Shown here piece after piece: positions 17,179 through 25,993 of a DNA stretch of 64,000 nt. Within the stretch, counting starts at the first letter, position 1, and the number at the start of each line of letters is the position of its first letter. Source of the stretch: Bosea sp. Tri-49 (lineage in GTDB: Bacteria > Pseudomonadota > Alphaproteobacteria > Rhizobiales > Beijerinckiaceae); contig NZ_CP017946.1 in the NCBI RefSeq assembly GCF_003952665.1, forward strand, positions 2,046,001 to 2,110,000, given 5' to 3'. The notes beneath the pieces were generated by a model. It searched no databases, had not been told where the DNA came from, and saw only the letters and a program-made list of their open reading frames with translations. The position numbers and the translations under genes are program-made.

Positions 17179-17211
17179 GATGAAGTCCTCGTCTGGGATT
17201 GAGGACGCTGG

Positions 17212-17859
17212 TTAGCCGCCCGGGCGCGCCTCCGCAAGCCGCGCGGCATACCGCGCCATCAGATCGACCTCGACATGGACGCCGTCTCCCTTCCTGCGCT
17301 CGCCCCAGGTGGTGACGCTGAAGGAGTGCGGGATCAGCAGCACGGTGAAGACATCGTCCTCGACCGTGTTCACAGTGAGCGAGGTGCCGTCGAGGCAGAT
17401 CGAGCCCTTCGCCGCGATGAAGCGGGGAAGCCCTTGCGGGGCGCGGATGTGGAAGCGCGCCGTTGCGCCCCAGGGCTCGCTCGGGTCGGGCGCGATCTCG
17501 TCGATCTTCAGGATCGTGCCGACGCCGTCGACATGGCCGGTGACGAGATGGCCGCCGAGCTCGTCGCCCATCTTCAGCGAGCGCTCGAGATTGATCTTGG
17601 TACCGGGCGCCCACGCGCCGACCGACGTCTTCGCCAGGGTCTCGGCGGCCGCCTCGACCTGGAAGGTGCTGCCCGGTTCGCCATCCTCGCGCGGGTTCAG
17701 CGCCGTCACGGTCAGGCAGACGCCGGCGCAGGCGATCGAGGCACCGATCTCGATGCCGGATGCTTCCCAGGGACAGGAAATATCGAACTGCTTGAGGCTG
17801 GGGCCCTTGCTCTCGGCGCGAGTGACGGTGCCGATGGCGGTGACGATGCCGGTGAACAT
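17212..17859 (-). CDS. ribE: riboflavin synthase subunit alpha
   Basis: A 215-residue protein with the duplicated lumazine-binding barrel: [16 protein letters not shown] starts barrel one, and GGHLVTGHVDGVGTILKI starts barrel two. GASIACAGVCLTVTAL and AKGSICLDGTSLTVNTV are the matching internal motifs. It dismutates two lumazines to riboflavin. The start ATG overlaps the ribD stop by one base (TGATG). No FMN riboswitch is visible ahead of this or the other rib genes. Confidence 0.96.
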   Translation of the reverse strand: MFTGIVTAIGTVTRAESKGPSLKQFDISCPWEASGIEIGASIACAGVCLTVTALNPREDGEPGSTFQVEAAAETLAKTSVGAWAPGTKINLERSLKMGDELGGHLVTGHVDGVGTILKIDEIAPDPSEPWGATARFHIRAPQGLPRFIAAKGSICLDGTSLTVNTVEDDVFTVLLIPHSFSVTTWGERRKGDGVHVEVDLMARYAARLAEARPGG

Positions 17860-18989
17860 CAGGCGATCCTCGTGAAACGTTCGAAACGGTCGCAGCCGAT
17901 CTGCCCCGCTTCGGTGACGGCGTAAATCTCGGGATCGGCGAGCAAAGCCGCAAGTCCCGGCCTGACCGCGACGATGCCATCGCCGCCGAGGGGGTTCGGC
18001 GAAGTCGAGACGATGACCTCGTCGGCGAAGCCTTGCAGCGCCAATTGTTCGCCCACGGTCGGCCCACCTTCGGAGAAGACGCGGGTGATCCCGCGCGTCG
18101 CCAGCAAGCGCAGCGCCTCGCCAAGATCGAGATGGCCATCGGCGGCGCGGGAGACGCGCATGACTTCGACACCGGCGGCGACCAGCTTCCCCTCCGCGGC
18201 GATCGGCGCATCCTCAGCCGCGATCACCCAGAGCGGTACGGTCGCAGCCCCTTGGACCAGCTTGGCGGTCAGCGGCAGGCGGAGCGCGGAATCGAGCACG
18301 ACGCGGATGGGCGAGCGGATTTCGAGCCCGGGCAGACGTACGGTCAGCAGTGGGTCATCGGCAAGGACGCTGCCGATGCCGAGCATGATCGCGTCGTGGC
18401 TGACGCGCAGGCGGTGCACCCATTCGCCCGATTCCGGGCAGGAGATGGAAAGGCGCGCGCCCCCTGCCCCGCCGGCGAAGCCATCAGCCGTACGCGCAAC
18501 CTTGAAGGTCACCATCGGCCGGCCTTCAGTCACCCGCAGGACATGGCCGCGATGGCTGCGCTGCGCCTGATCCTCGAGCACGCCGACCTTGACCTCGACA
18601 CCCGCCATGCGCAGCAGGGCGTGGCTGAGACCGGCGATCTGCGGATTGGGATCGGCCATGGCGGAGACAACGCGCCTGACGCCGGCAAGCAAGGTGCGCT
18701 CGATGCAAGGGGTGCCGCCACGGACGGTGCGATGCGAGCAGGGCTCCAGCGTGACGTAGAGCGTACCGCCGCTCGCGGCCGCTCCGGCCTGCTCGAAGGC
18801 CATCGCCTCGCCATGCGGCCGGCCACCGGGCTGCGTGCGGCCCTCGCCGACGACCACGGGCCCATCCGGCCCGTCGCGTACCACGACGGCGCCGACGCTC
18901 GGATTCGGCCAGGTCTGGCCGAGCCCGCGCGCGCCGAGCTCCAGCGCCCGCGCCATGAAGGCGCGGTCGATCTCGTCCTGGTCAGGCAT
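17859..18989 (-). CDS. ribD: bifunctional deaminase/reductase of riboflavin synthesis
   Basis: A 376-residue fusion. The zinc deaminase domain (about residues 5-145) shows [11 protein letters not shown] and [17 protein letters not shown] as the His/Cys/Cys zinc site. The NADPH reductase domain (about 150-375) shows [36 protein letters not shown] and [13 protein letters not shown]. The ATG at 18989 lies inside the end of nrdR (8-base overlap); the longer upstream frame is nrdR antisense-phase sequence with no family match. Operon order nrdR-ribD-ribE-ribH-nusB is usual for the group. Confidence 0.94.
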   Translation of the reverse strand: MPDQDEIDRAFMARALELGARGLGQTWPNPSVGAVVVRDGPDGPVVVGEGRTQPGGRPHGEAMAFEQAGAAASGGTLYVTLEPCSHRTVRGGTPCIERTLLAGVRRVVSAMADPNPQIAGLSHALLRMAGVEVKVGVLEDQAQRSHRGHVLRVTEGRPMVTFKVARTADGFAGGAGGARLSISCPESGEWVHRLRVSHDAIMLGIGSVLADDPLLTVRLPGLEIRSPIRVVLDSALRLPLTAKLVQGAATVPLWVIAAEDAPIAAEGKLVAAGVEVMRVSRAADGHLDLGEALRLLATRGITRVFSEGGPTVGEQLALQGFADEVIVSTSPNPLGGDGIVAVRPGLAALLADPEIYAVTEAGQIGCDRFERFTRIA

Positions 18990-19479
18990 CGTCGCGAGCG
19001 GGCGCCGGCTTGGTGTCGGTGTCGATCTCGTCACTCCCGAGCTGGCCCAGTAGCTCCTCGAAATCGCGAGCCTCGCGGAAGTTCTTGTAGACCGAGGCGA
19101 AGCGGACATAGGCGACATCGTCGAGCGCCTTCAGCCCCTCCATCACCAGCTCACCGATGGCCGAGCTTTGGACCTCGCCTTCCCCGGAACTCTCGAGCTG
19201 GCGGACGATGCCGTTGACCATGCGCTCGACGCGCTCAGGCGCTACGGAGCGCTTGCGCAACGCCACCTCGATCGAGGTCTGCAGCTTGTCGCGATCGAAG
19301 ACGGTGCGCCGGCCCGAGCGCTTGACCACGGTGAGCTCGCGCAGCTGCACGCGCTCGAAGGTGGTGAAGCGGCCGCCGCAATCGGGACAGACGCGCCGGC
19401 GCCGGATCGAGGCGTGATCGTCGGTCGGCCGCGAATCCTTCACCTGCGTGTCGAGGGAGCCGCAATAGGGACAACGCAT
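18982..19479 (-). CDS. nrdR: transcriptional repressor NrdR
   Basis: A 165-residue protein. The zinc ribbon uses Cys3, Cys6, Cys31 and Cys34 ([17 protein letters not shown], then CPDCGGRF), and the ATP-cone domain spans about residues 49-139 ([16 protein letters not shown]). NrdR senses ATP/dATP and represses ribonucleotide reductase genes. The acidic C-terminal tail [16 protein letters not shown] is an extension of the common length. A stem CGGGCGA-N5-TCGCCCG lies 20-38 bases upstream of the ATG, without covering the GAGG ribosome site. Confidence 0.96.
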   Translation of the reverse strand: MRCPYCGSLDTQVKDSRPTDDHASIRRRRVCPDCGGRFTTFERVQLRELTVVKRSGRRTVFDRDKLQTSIEVALRKRSVAPERVERMVNGIVRQLESSGEGEVQSSAIGELVMEGLKALDDVAYVRFASVYKNFREARDFEELLGQLGSDEIDTDTKPAPARDDA

Positions 19480-19735
19480 GGCGAGGCCTCGGGGTTACCG
19501 GGCGACGATATCGCCCGCGGCCCTTCATTGCCCCAGCCATGCCGTCGCAGGCCAGCGAAAAACGACCAGCCGTCGGCAAGAGAGCCAGCACGAGATCGCA
19601 TGACGCCCCAACAGCGGATCGCAGCCCTGGCGAAAAATGACGCCAGACGATTTGCCTTCCCATGGCAAGGTATCGTCCTGCGACCCGCCTGCTCCTGCCT
19701 GCCGATCCCACAGCTCGCCAATCGGAGTTCCGCAG

Positions 19736-20686
19736 ATGTCCAATGATAACGTGGGCGAGGCCTTTGGCGGCCTGGTCGTCCTGGCCTTCGACCTTCTCGA
19801 CAGCGAGATTCAAAGGTCCCCCGAACGTCTCGCCGAGATTCTCAAGAGCCCGGTCGTGCTGGCGACGGCGCAGAAGGGCCTGCTCAGCTTCGCGAACGCG
19901 AAACTCAAGAGCCAGACGACGCAGCTCTCTCCTGACGACATCCAGAAGCTCCGCTCGATCGGCGACGATGTCCTGTCCAAGGCTGCCGACGAGTATTTCA
20001 AGCAGATCAAGAAGTCGTCGACATTCAAGTCGCTCGAGAAGCAGGTCGACGCTTTCAAGCAGGCAGCCGGCTCATCCGCGCTCGGCGTCTGGGTCGATCA
20101 GCACAAGGGCATCGTCTACGTCGTCGGCGCGGCGCTGGCGCTCGGGGCCGGCGCCGCCCTCTTCGTCACCAAGCCGACCAACGGGGCGGTGACGCTCGGC
20201 CTGCAGCAGCTGGAGAAGCTGAAATTCGAGGTCGTCAAGCTCGGTGCCCTGAAGCTCGGCGTCGGCGGCATCGTCTTCGACCCGACGGCGGAGCTGGTCG
20301 GCGCCAAACTGACCGGCAAGCTGAAATGGGAGCGGCTGAAGCTCGACCTCTCGCTTCAGGTGGTGACCAAATCGGCCGCCATCGAGAAGGTTGAGGGCGA
20401 GGTCATGGTCCAGTACGGCTCGTTCGAGCTCAGCGGCATCGTCAAGAAGGACGTGAACAAGCCGACCGTCGACCTCAATCTCAAGCTGAGCGCAACGGAT
20501 GACCGCTTCAATGTTTCCGTCGCCGCGCAGGTCAAGGACGGGCAGTTCGGCGGCAGCGCCTCGGCCGGCTACAAGATCACCAAGGGGCTCGATCTCAATG
20601 CCGAGCTCAGCCGGGCCAACCGGGGCGATGCGCCCGGCGGTCCGGAGAACCTGTTCATGATCAAGCTGACCGGGACCTTCCCCTGA
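19736..20686 (+). CDS. unknown 316-aa protein with one membrane segment and a beta-rich C-terminal half
   Basis: No family recognised. Residues 1-125 are helical and Lys/Ser/Gln-rich (SPERLAEILKSPVVLATAQKG, SPDDIQKLRSIGDDVLSKAADEY). Residues about 123-145 form one hydrophobic helix (GIVYVVGAALALGAGAALFV). Residues about 150-316 are predicted beta strands with alternating hydrophobic residues, for example LKWERLKLDLSLQVVTKS and VDLNLKLSATDDRFNVSVAA, ending MIKLTGTFP. That half resembles an amphipathic, barrel- or lipid-tube-like sheet. The ATG at 19736 follows GGAG; the upstream codons are out of character. It sits on the opposite strand between glyA and nrdR, which are usually adjacent. Confidence 0.8.
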   Translation: MSNDNVGEAFGGLVVLAFDLLDSEIQRSPERLAEILKSPVVLATAQKGLLSFANAKLKSQTTQLSPDDIQKLRSIGDDVLSKAADEYFKQIKKSSTFKSLEKQVDAFKQAAGSSALGVWVDQHKGIVYVVGAALALGAGAALFVTKPTNGAVTLGLQQLEKLKFEVVKLGALKLGVGGIVFDPTAELVGAKLTGKLKWERLKLDLSLQVVTKSAAIEKVEGEVMVQYGSFELSGIVKKDVNKPTVDLNLKLSATDDRFNVSVAAQVKDGQFGGSASAGYKITKGLDLNAELSRANRGDAPGGPENLFMIKLTGTFP

Positions 20687-20702
20687 GGGCCGCCCCGGCC
20701 CT
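20686..20702. terminator. hairpin between convergent 316-aa gene and glyA
   Basis: The stem AGGGCC / GGCCCT with a GCCCC loop begins at the last base of the stop codon and is followed by TT then C on the plus strand. It is short but well placed between convergent genes; probably a bidirectional terminator. Confidence 0.5.
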
Positions 20703-20709
20703 TTCCCGC

Positions 20710-22008
20710 TCAATAGATCGGGAAGCGCGCCGTCAGCTCGTGGGCCTTGGCCTTGACCGCCTGCTCGACGGTGGCATTGCCCTCCTCGCCATTGGCAGCG
20801 AGGCCATCGAGCACCTCGGCGATCAGCTCGCCGACCTTCTTGAATTCGGCGACGCCGAAGCCGCGCGAGGTCGCCGCCGGGGTGCCGAGGCGGATGCCCG
20901 AGGTGACCATCGGCTTTTCCGGATCGAAGGGGATGCCGTTCTTGTTGCAGGTGATGTGGGCGCGCCCGAGCGCGGCCTCGGCCGCCTTGCCGGTCACCTT
21001 CTTCGAGCGCAGGTCGACCAGCATCAGGTGGTTGTCGGTGCCGCCGGTGACGAGGTCGAAGCCCTTGCTCTTCAAGGTCTCGGCCAGCGCCTTGGCGTTG
21101 GCGACGACGGCGTGGGCGTAGGTCTTGAACTCCGGCCGCAGCGCCTCCTCAAAGGAAACGGCCTTGGCGGCGATGACATGCATCAGCGGCCCGCCCTGCA
21201 GGCCCGGGAACACGGCCGAGTTGATCTTCTTGGCGATCGCTTCGTCATTGGTCAGCACCATGCCGCCGCGCGGGCCACGCAGGGTCTTGTGCGTGGTCGT
21301 GGTGACGACATGGGCGTGCGGGAATGGCGACGGATGCGCGCCGCCGGCGACCAGCCCGGCGAAATGGGCGATGTCGACCATGAAATAGGCGCCGACCTTG
21401 TCGGCGATCTCGCGGAAGCGCGCGAAGTCCCAGTGGCGGGCATAGGCCGAGCCGCCGGCGACGATGATCTTCGGCTTGTTCTCTACCGCGAGGCGCTCCA
21501 TCGCGTCATAGTCGATGACCTGGTCGACGACGCAGACGCCATAGGGCACGACCTTGAACCACTTGCCCGACTGGTTGACCGGAGCGCCATGGGTGAGATG
21601 GCCGCCGGCGGCGAGGTCGAGGCCCATGAAGGTGTCGCCGGGCTGCATCAGCGCCATGAACACGGCCTGGTTGGCCTGGCTGCCGGAATTCGGCTGGACA
21701 TTGGCGAACTGGCAGTCGAACAGCCGGCAGGCGCGCTCGATCGCAAGCTTCTCGGCGATGTCGACGAACTGGCAACCGCCGTAATAGCGCCGGCCCGGAT
21801 AGCCCTCGGCGTATTTGTTGGTCATCACCGAGCCCTGCGCCTCCAGCACGGCGCGCGAGACGATGTTCTCGGAAGCGATCAGTTCGATCTCGTCGCGCTG
21901 GCGACCGAGCTCGAGCTCGATGGCACGGGCGATCTCCGGATCGACATCGGCAAGCGACGCGCCAAAGAAGGAGTTGGAGAGGTGCTTGTCCAGCGCGGCT
22001 TCGGTCAT
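20710..22008 (-). CDS. glyA: serine hydroxymethyltransferase
   Basis: A 432-residue PLP enzyme that interconverts serine and glycine with tetrahydrofolate. [35 protein letters not shown] and [18 protein letters not shown] (with the PLP Lys in THKT) are definitive, and [17 protein letters not shown] closes the active site. The ATG at 22008 has AGGAG upstream; fifteen extra open codons before it are not used. It lies upstream of nrdR on the same strand, but the 316-aa gene on the other strand separates them by 1.2 kb. Confidence 0.96.
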   Translation of the reverse strand: MTEAALDKHLSNSFFGASLADVDPEIARAIELELGRQRDEIELIASENIVSRAVLEAQGSVMTNKYAEGYPGRRYYGGCQFVDIAEKLAIERACRLFDCQFANVQPNSGSQANQAVFMALMQPGDTFMGLDLAAGGHLTHGAPVNQSGKWFKVVPYGVCVVDQVIDYDAMERLAVENKPKIIVAGGSAYARHWDFARFREIADKVGAYFMVDIAHFAGLVAGGAHPSPFPHAHVVTTTTHKTLRGPRGGMVLTNDEAIAKKINSAVFPGLQGGPLMHVIAAKAVSFEEALRPEFKTYAHAVVANAKALAETLKSKGFDLVTGGTDNHLMLVDLRSKKVTGKAAEAALGRAHITCNKNGIPFDPEKPMVTSGIRLGTPAATSRGFGVAEFKKVGELIAEVLDGLAANGEEGNATVEQAVKAKAHELTARFPIY

Positions 22009-22103
22009 ATCCGGCTCCTGAGAATGCGGCGGCCGATCGCGGCCCGGCCTCATGGGCGGTCCCTATCACGCGATCTTTAGCTGTCCAAGCGCTAGATGGA
22101 CGC

Positions 22104-22180
22104 GGCGGATGCCTTGGACGGACGGGGCGGCGCGCCGGAATGAAAGCCGTGTAACCTCGGACCGGGGCGAGGCATCCGCC
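22104..22180. other. 77-base element closed by an 11-bp perfect inverted repeat
   Basis: The arms GGCGGATGCCT (22104-22114) and AGGCATCCGCC (22170-22180) are perfect complements separated by 55 bases. A competing inner stem CCTCG / CGAGG (22155-22159, 22168-22172) overlaps the right arm by three bases. The element fills the gap between divergent glyA and a TetR gene, ending 31 bases before the TetR start. Total length is like a tRNA, but no T-loop, anticodon stem or D-loop pattern fits on either strand. It may be a structured leader, a small RNA, or a paired operator. Confidence 0.4.
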
Positions 22181-22211
22181 GTCGCCATATCAGCAGCCGA
22201 GGGCAAGGCAG

Positions 22212-22844
22212 ATGGCTGAGTCGGACACGCGCTCCCGGATCATCGCGGCCGCCGAGATGCTGTTCTATGGGCACGGCCTGCACAGCGTCGGCATCGATGC
22301 CATCGCCGAGGCGGCTGGCGTCACCAAGCGCACGCTCTACAATCACTTTCAGAGCAAGGACAAGCTGATCACCGCCTATCTCGCCGCGCGCGACACGCCG
22401 GCAATCGAGCGCTACCGGCAATGGCTCGGCGATCCCGGCCGGCCGCTGCCCGAGCGAATCGCGAACCTGTTCAGCGAACTGGCGGACCACGCGAAGCGCC
22501 CGAAATGGCGCGGCTGCGGCTTCACCCACGCCGCGGTGGAACTCGCCGGCCAGCCCGGCCATCCGGCCGTGGCGATGGCGGCCGGTCACAAGCGCCGCTT
22601 CGAAGCCTGGCTCGCCGGGGAGCTGCGTGAGGGCGGCCTTGCCGACCCGGAGCCGATCGCCCGGCAACTCGCGATCCTCGTCGAGGGTGCGATCGCGCAG
22701 ATGCTGATCCATCGCGACACCAGCTATGCGCTGTCCGCGGGCGAAGCGGCGGTGCTCATCGTCGCGAGCCATCTCGATGCGGCGGCGCACCGACTGCAGC
22801 GCACCACCACCTCCTCTCCGCAGGCTACCCTGTATACCGACTAG
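22212..22844 (+). CDS. TetR family transcriptional regulator
   Basis: A 210-residue TetR protein. The DNA-binding domain is residues 6-55 (SRIIAAAEMLFYGHGLHSVG, then AIAEAAGVTKRTLYNHFQSKDKL in pieces), and a helical ligand domain follows with WRGCGFTHAAVELAGQPGHPA. This C-terminal type is common among regulators of MFS or oxidoreductase genes. It is followed 61 bases later by an MFS gene on the same strand, the probable target. Start ATG 22212 has AAGGCAG before it. Confidence 0.87.
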   Translation: MAESDTRSRIIAAAEMLFYGHGLHSVGIDAIAEAAGVTKRTLYNHFQSKDKLITAYLAARDTPAIERYRQWLGDPGRPLPERIANLFSELADHAKRPKWRGCGFTHAAVELAGQPGHPAVAMAAGHKRRFEAWLAGELREGGLADPEPIARQLAILVEGAIAQMLIHRDTSYALSAGEAAVLIVASHLDAAAHRLQRTTTSSPQATLYTD

Positions 22845-22905
22845 TGAATTTCATCTGACCGGCCGGTCCCTATCGTTCGCCCTCGCATCCGCGGGGAGAC
22901 CGATC

Positions 22906-24126
22906 GTGCCGACACCGACGCCGAATTCCTGGCCACCAGCCCTGGTCCTGTCGCTCGTCGCGGCCGGAACGATCCTCTCGATCTCGATGGGCTTGCGGCA
23001 GAGCCTCGGCCTGTTCATGGAGCCGATGGTCCAGAACGCCGGCGTCTCCGTCGCCACCTTCGGCTTCGCCATGGCGCTGCAGAACCTGGCCTGGGGCATC
23101 GGGCAGCCCTTCATGGGCGCGCTCTGCGACCGCTATGGCGGGCGGCTCGTCGTGATCGCCTCATCGGCGCTGTTCTGCGCCGGTCTCTATCTGATCGGGA
23201 CCGGCAGCCCGCTCGGCCTTCAGCTCGGTGGCGGGCTGATGATCGGCATAGCCGTCGCGGGAACCTCGCATGGCGTGCTGGTGGGCATCGTCTCGCGCCT
23301 CGCCGCCCCGGCCGTGCGCGGAACCGCGATCGCGATCCTCGCCGCGACCGGCTCGCTCGGTACCTTCGTGCTGGCGCCGACTGCGCAGGCGCTGATCGAG
23401 CGCTGGTCCTGGCAGGGGGCGTTGGGCGGGTTGGCGGCGCTGGCCGCCGGCATGGCGGCGGTGGCCTTCCTCTTCCGGACCGCCAGCCCCGGCGCCGCAG
23501 CGGGACCGGCACAGCAGAAGCCAGATGCGCGCCGCGCCATCGCCGAGGCCATGGCCGACCGCTCCTTCGTGATCTCGACCGTCGCCTTCTTCGCCTGCGG
23601 TTTTCAGCTGATCTTCATCGCGACGCATCTGCCAAAATACATCGCCATCTGCGGGCTGCCGCCCTCCGTCAGCGCCGAGGCGATTGCGCTCATCGGCATC
23701 TGCAATGCGGTCGGCACCCTCGTCGCCGGCTATCTCTGCCAGCGTTGGGGCAACAAGACCGTGCTGGCGCTGATCTATCTCCTGAGGACGGTCTCGATTG
23801 CCGTGTTCTTTACCCTGCCCGTCAGCGTCGAGACGACGCTCGTCTTCGCCGCCGCCATGGGGTTTCTCTGGCTGAGCGTCGTCCCGCCGGTCAGCGGCCT
23901 GATCAATGGGCGCTTCGGCACGGCGAATTTCGGGACGCTGTTCGGCGTGATGTTCCTGAGCCACCAGCTCGGAGCCTTTCTCGGTGCCTGGCTCGGCGGG
24001 CTGAGCTATGAATGGAGCGGCAGCTATGCGACCGCCTGGATCGCGCTGATCCTCGTCGGCACGCTGGCGGCGATCCTGCAGTTCCTGGCTGAGGACGAAG
24101 GGTCACCACGGCCGCAGCCGGCATAA
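22906..24126 (+). CDS. MFS transporter
   Basis: A 406-residue major facilitator with twelve helices. LSISMGLRQSLGLFMEPMVQ opens helix one, and GALCDRYGGRLVVIAS is the loop 2-3 signature. The central loop holds PGAAAGPAQQKPDARRAIAE. The pattern resembles the monocarboxylate/OxlT-like group, but substrate is not assignable. The start is GTG 22906, preceded by GGGGAGA; the upstream open frame overlaps the TetR gene. Probably regulated by the TetR protein upstream. Convergent with a MerR gene 25 bases downstream. Confidence 0.86.
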   Translation: MPTPTPNSWPPALVLSLVAAGTILSISMGLRQSLGLFMEPMVQNAGVSVATFGFAMALQNLAWGIGQPFMGALCDRYGGRLVVIASSALFCAGLYLIGTGSPLGLQLGGGLMIGIAVAGTSHGVLVGIVSRLAAPAVRGTAIAILAATGSLGTFVLAPTAQALIERWSWQGALGGLAALAAGMAAVAFLFRTASPGAAAGPAQQKPDARRAIAEAMADRSFVISTVAFFACGFQLIFIATHLPKYIAICGLPPSVSAEAIALIGICNAVGTLVAGYLCQRWGNKTVLALIYLLRTVSIAVFFTLPVSVETTLVFAAAMGFLWLSVVPPVSGLINGRFGTANFGTLFGVMFLSHQLGAFLGAWLGGLSYEWSGSYATAWIALILVGTLAAILQFLAEDEGSPRPQPA

Positions 24127-24151
24127 GGTCTTCCGTCGCGGAGCCGGCAGT

Positions 24152-24604
24152 TCAAGGCTTCGACGCCACCTTTCGGCCGGACCGAGGACCATTCGTTGGA
24201 CGATAGGCGAGCTTTCTGTGCGATGCCGCCTGCATGAGCTTGCGGAAGGTCGGGCATTCCAGATGGCTCGGGGCCGGGCAGTCGGCAACGTGGCGTAGGA
24301 CATCCCGCAGCGTCCGCAATTCGATCATCTGCCGCTGCAAAGCATCGGCCCGCTCGCGCAGCTGGTCGCGCGGGATATCTGGCTTGCCGTCCCGCCCGAA
24401 CATGCCGGCGATCTCCTCAAGCGAGAAACCGGCCGCCTTGCCCATGGCGATCAGCGACAGCTTCAGAAGCACGTCACCATCGAATTGCCGCCGCAGGCCT
24501 TGCCGCCCGAGCGAGGCGATCAGGCCGATCTCCTCGTAATAGCGCAGGGTCGAGGGCGCGACGCCCGAGCGTTCCGCCACCTCGCCAATATCCAGGACAT
24601 ACAT
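24152..24604 (-). CDS. MerR family regulator divergent from an MFS gene
   Basis: A 150-residue MerR protein. MYVLDIGEVAERSGVAPSTL and RYYEEIGLIASLGRQGLRRQF form the winged helix-turn-helix, and a dimerisation coiled coil covers about 80-112. The only Cys pair is CPAPSHLEC near residue 116, a CX7C arrangement, unlike the four-Cys Fe-S cluster of SoxR. The Lys/Arg-rich tail looks disordered. Its start is three bases from the operator-promoter at 24608-24638, so it probably activates the divergent MFS gene and limits itself. Effector unknown. Confidence 0.87.
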   Translation of the reverse strand: MYVLDIGEVAERSGVAPSTLRYYEEIGLIASLGRQGLRRQFDGDVLLKLSLIAMGKAAGFSLEEIAGMFGRDGKPDIPRDQLRERADALQRQMIELRTLRDVLRHVADCPAPSHLECPTFRKLMQAASHRKLAYRPTNGPRSGRKVASKP

Positions 24605-24607
24605 GGC

Positions 24608-24638
24608 TTGACCTCAAGTCAACTTGAACTTGTACGCT
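24608..24638 (+). promoter_or_regulatory. MerR-type promoter: 19-bp spacer with TCAAGTCAACTTGA dyad
   Basis: TTGACC (24608-24613) and TACGCT (24633-24638) are separated by 19 bases, the overlong spacer that MerR activators correct. Centred in the spacer is TCAAGT-CA-ACTTGA (24614-24627), a perfect 14-bp dyad that differs in one base from the core of the SoxR box. It drives the MFS gene at 24673. Promoter class is established knowledge; its use here is inference from the fit. Confidence 0.8.
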
Positions 24639-24672
24639 CTGCCGAACTTATCGTTTTGGCAAGAGGAACGTC

Positions 24673-25881
24673 ATGGAAGCCATTCTCATATCAAGGCAAA
24701 TCCCGATCTGGCAGGATCGGCGCGCAATCGCCCTTTTGATGGCGGCATCGCTCACGACGATGGCGAACGCGACGATTGCTCCGGCCCTGCCCGGGCTCGA
24801 GCGCCTGTTCGCAGATGATCCCAACGCCGCGCTGCTAACGCGCCTTCTGGTGCCGGCGCCCTCACTCAGTGTCGCGCTCTGCGCCCCGCTCGCCGGGATC
24901 GCAGCCGACAGGATCGGGCGGCGCAAGCTGCTGCTCTTCGGCGTCGTCCTGTTCGTCATCTCCGGCTGCGCCGGGCTCGTTCTGCCGGACCTGTCGACGA
25001 TCTTTGCCAGCCGCCTAGTGCTCGGCATTGCGGTCGCGCTCATCATGACGGCGCAAACGGCGCTGATCGGCGACTACTTCACCGGCGACAACCGCAACGC
25101 CTTGACCGGCCTGCAGATCTCGGCCCGCAATCTCGGCGGCCTCGTCTTCATCCTCACCGCCGGCTGGGTCGCGACGATCTCACCGCGCCTGCCTTTCGCG
25201 ATCTATGGTCTCGCAGCCGCTTTCCTGCCGCTGATGTGGCTGGTCATCGTCGATCCACCACGCCTATCGCCGGCGACTCGGCCGGGCCAGATAGGGGCTG
25301 GTGAAGATCGCTCTCCTTGGCGCCTCCTCTTCGCCTCGCTGGTGCTGCTGCAGGCCGTCACCAACATGATCTTCTTCATCATGCCGACGCAGCTATCCTT
25401 CTTTCTGGACGCGCAGGGTTATGACAGCGCGATCATGACCGGTTCAGCGCTCGGCGTGCTGATGCTGTCGGGCGGCGGCTTTGCGCTACTCTATCCGCGC
25501 ATCCAGCGCGCCGTCGGCTATGCCGGCATCTTCGCGCTGGGCTATGGCGCGATGGCGCTGGGTTTCCTGCTGCTGGTCACCGCCTCGGCGACCCCCGCGA
25601 TCTTCGCCGCTGTCACGGCGATCGGCGCAGGCTACGCCCTAGTCTCGCCGAGCTTTATCGCCCTCGCGCTCAATCTCGCACCGCCGCAGAAGCGTGGCCT
25701 GGCCGGCGGCGTCCTCACTGCCTCGATCTTCATCGGTCAGTTCTGCTCGCCGCTACTCAGCACGCCTTTGATCGCCGGCTACCGCTATCCCGGCCTGTTC
25801 GGCGGCACGGCCGTGCTGCTCGCCGCGATGACTGCAACAGCATTGCTGGCGGGTGGCGCCGGCCGGCTGCGCAGGCAATAG
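24673..25881 (+). CDS. MFS efflux-type transporter controlled by a MerR regulator
   Basis: A 402-residue, twelve-helix MFS protein. Helix one has LTTMANATIAPALPGLERLF, and APLAGIAADRIGRRKLLLFG is the conserved loop 2-3 motif. VLGIAVALIMTAQTALIGDYF is close to motif C of drug:proton antiporters. The ATG at 24673 follows AGAGGAAC. Its promoter contains the MerR-type dyad, so expression is probably switched on by a redox or drug signal; this is inference. The terminal GGAGRLRRQ is a normal cytoplasmic end. Confidence 0.86.
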   Translation: MEAILISRQIPIWQDRRAIALLMAASLTTMANATIAPALPGLERLFADDPNAALLTRLLVPAPSLSVALCAPLAGIAADRIGRRKLLLFGVVLFVISGCAGLVLPDLSTIFASRLVLGIAVALIMTAQTALIGDYFTGDNRNALTGLQISARNLGGLVFILTAGWVATISPRLPFAIYGLAAAFLPLMWLVIVDPPRLSPATRPGQIGAGEDRSPWRLLFASLVLLQAVTNMIFFIMPTQLSFFLDAQGYDSAIMTGSALGVLMLSGGGFALLYPRIQRAVGYAGIFALGYGAMALGFLLLVTASATPAIFAAVTAIGAGYALVSPSFIALALNLAPPQKRGLAGGVLTASIFIGQFCSPLLSTPLIAGYRYPGLFGGTAVLLAAMTATALLAGGAGRLRRQ

Positions 25882-25993
25882 TGCGGCGATATGGAATGCG
25901 GCATCGCGCCCGCTCTGCTCTATTTCACAGATCGAGTGAGCCGACTCGCAGCCGCATGGCACAACCGTCGGCTGCAATGGAATCGACATCGGG

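Noticed and set aside
16681..19735. FMN riboswitch for the riboflavin genes
   Set aside because: I found no RFN-type conserved blocks in the short gaps or upstream of nrdR; the genes are expressed as part of a housekeeping operon.
22104..22180. possible tRNA gene of 77 bases
   Set aside because: The acceptor-like arms pair, but no T-loop, D-loop or anticodon arm fits on either strand.
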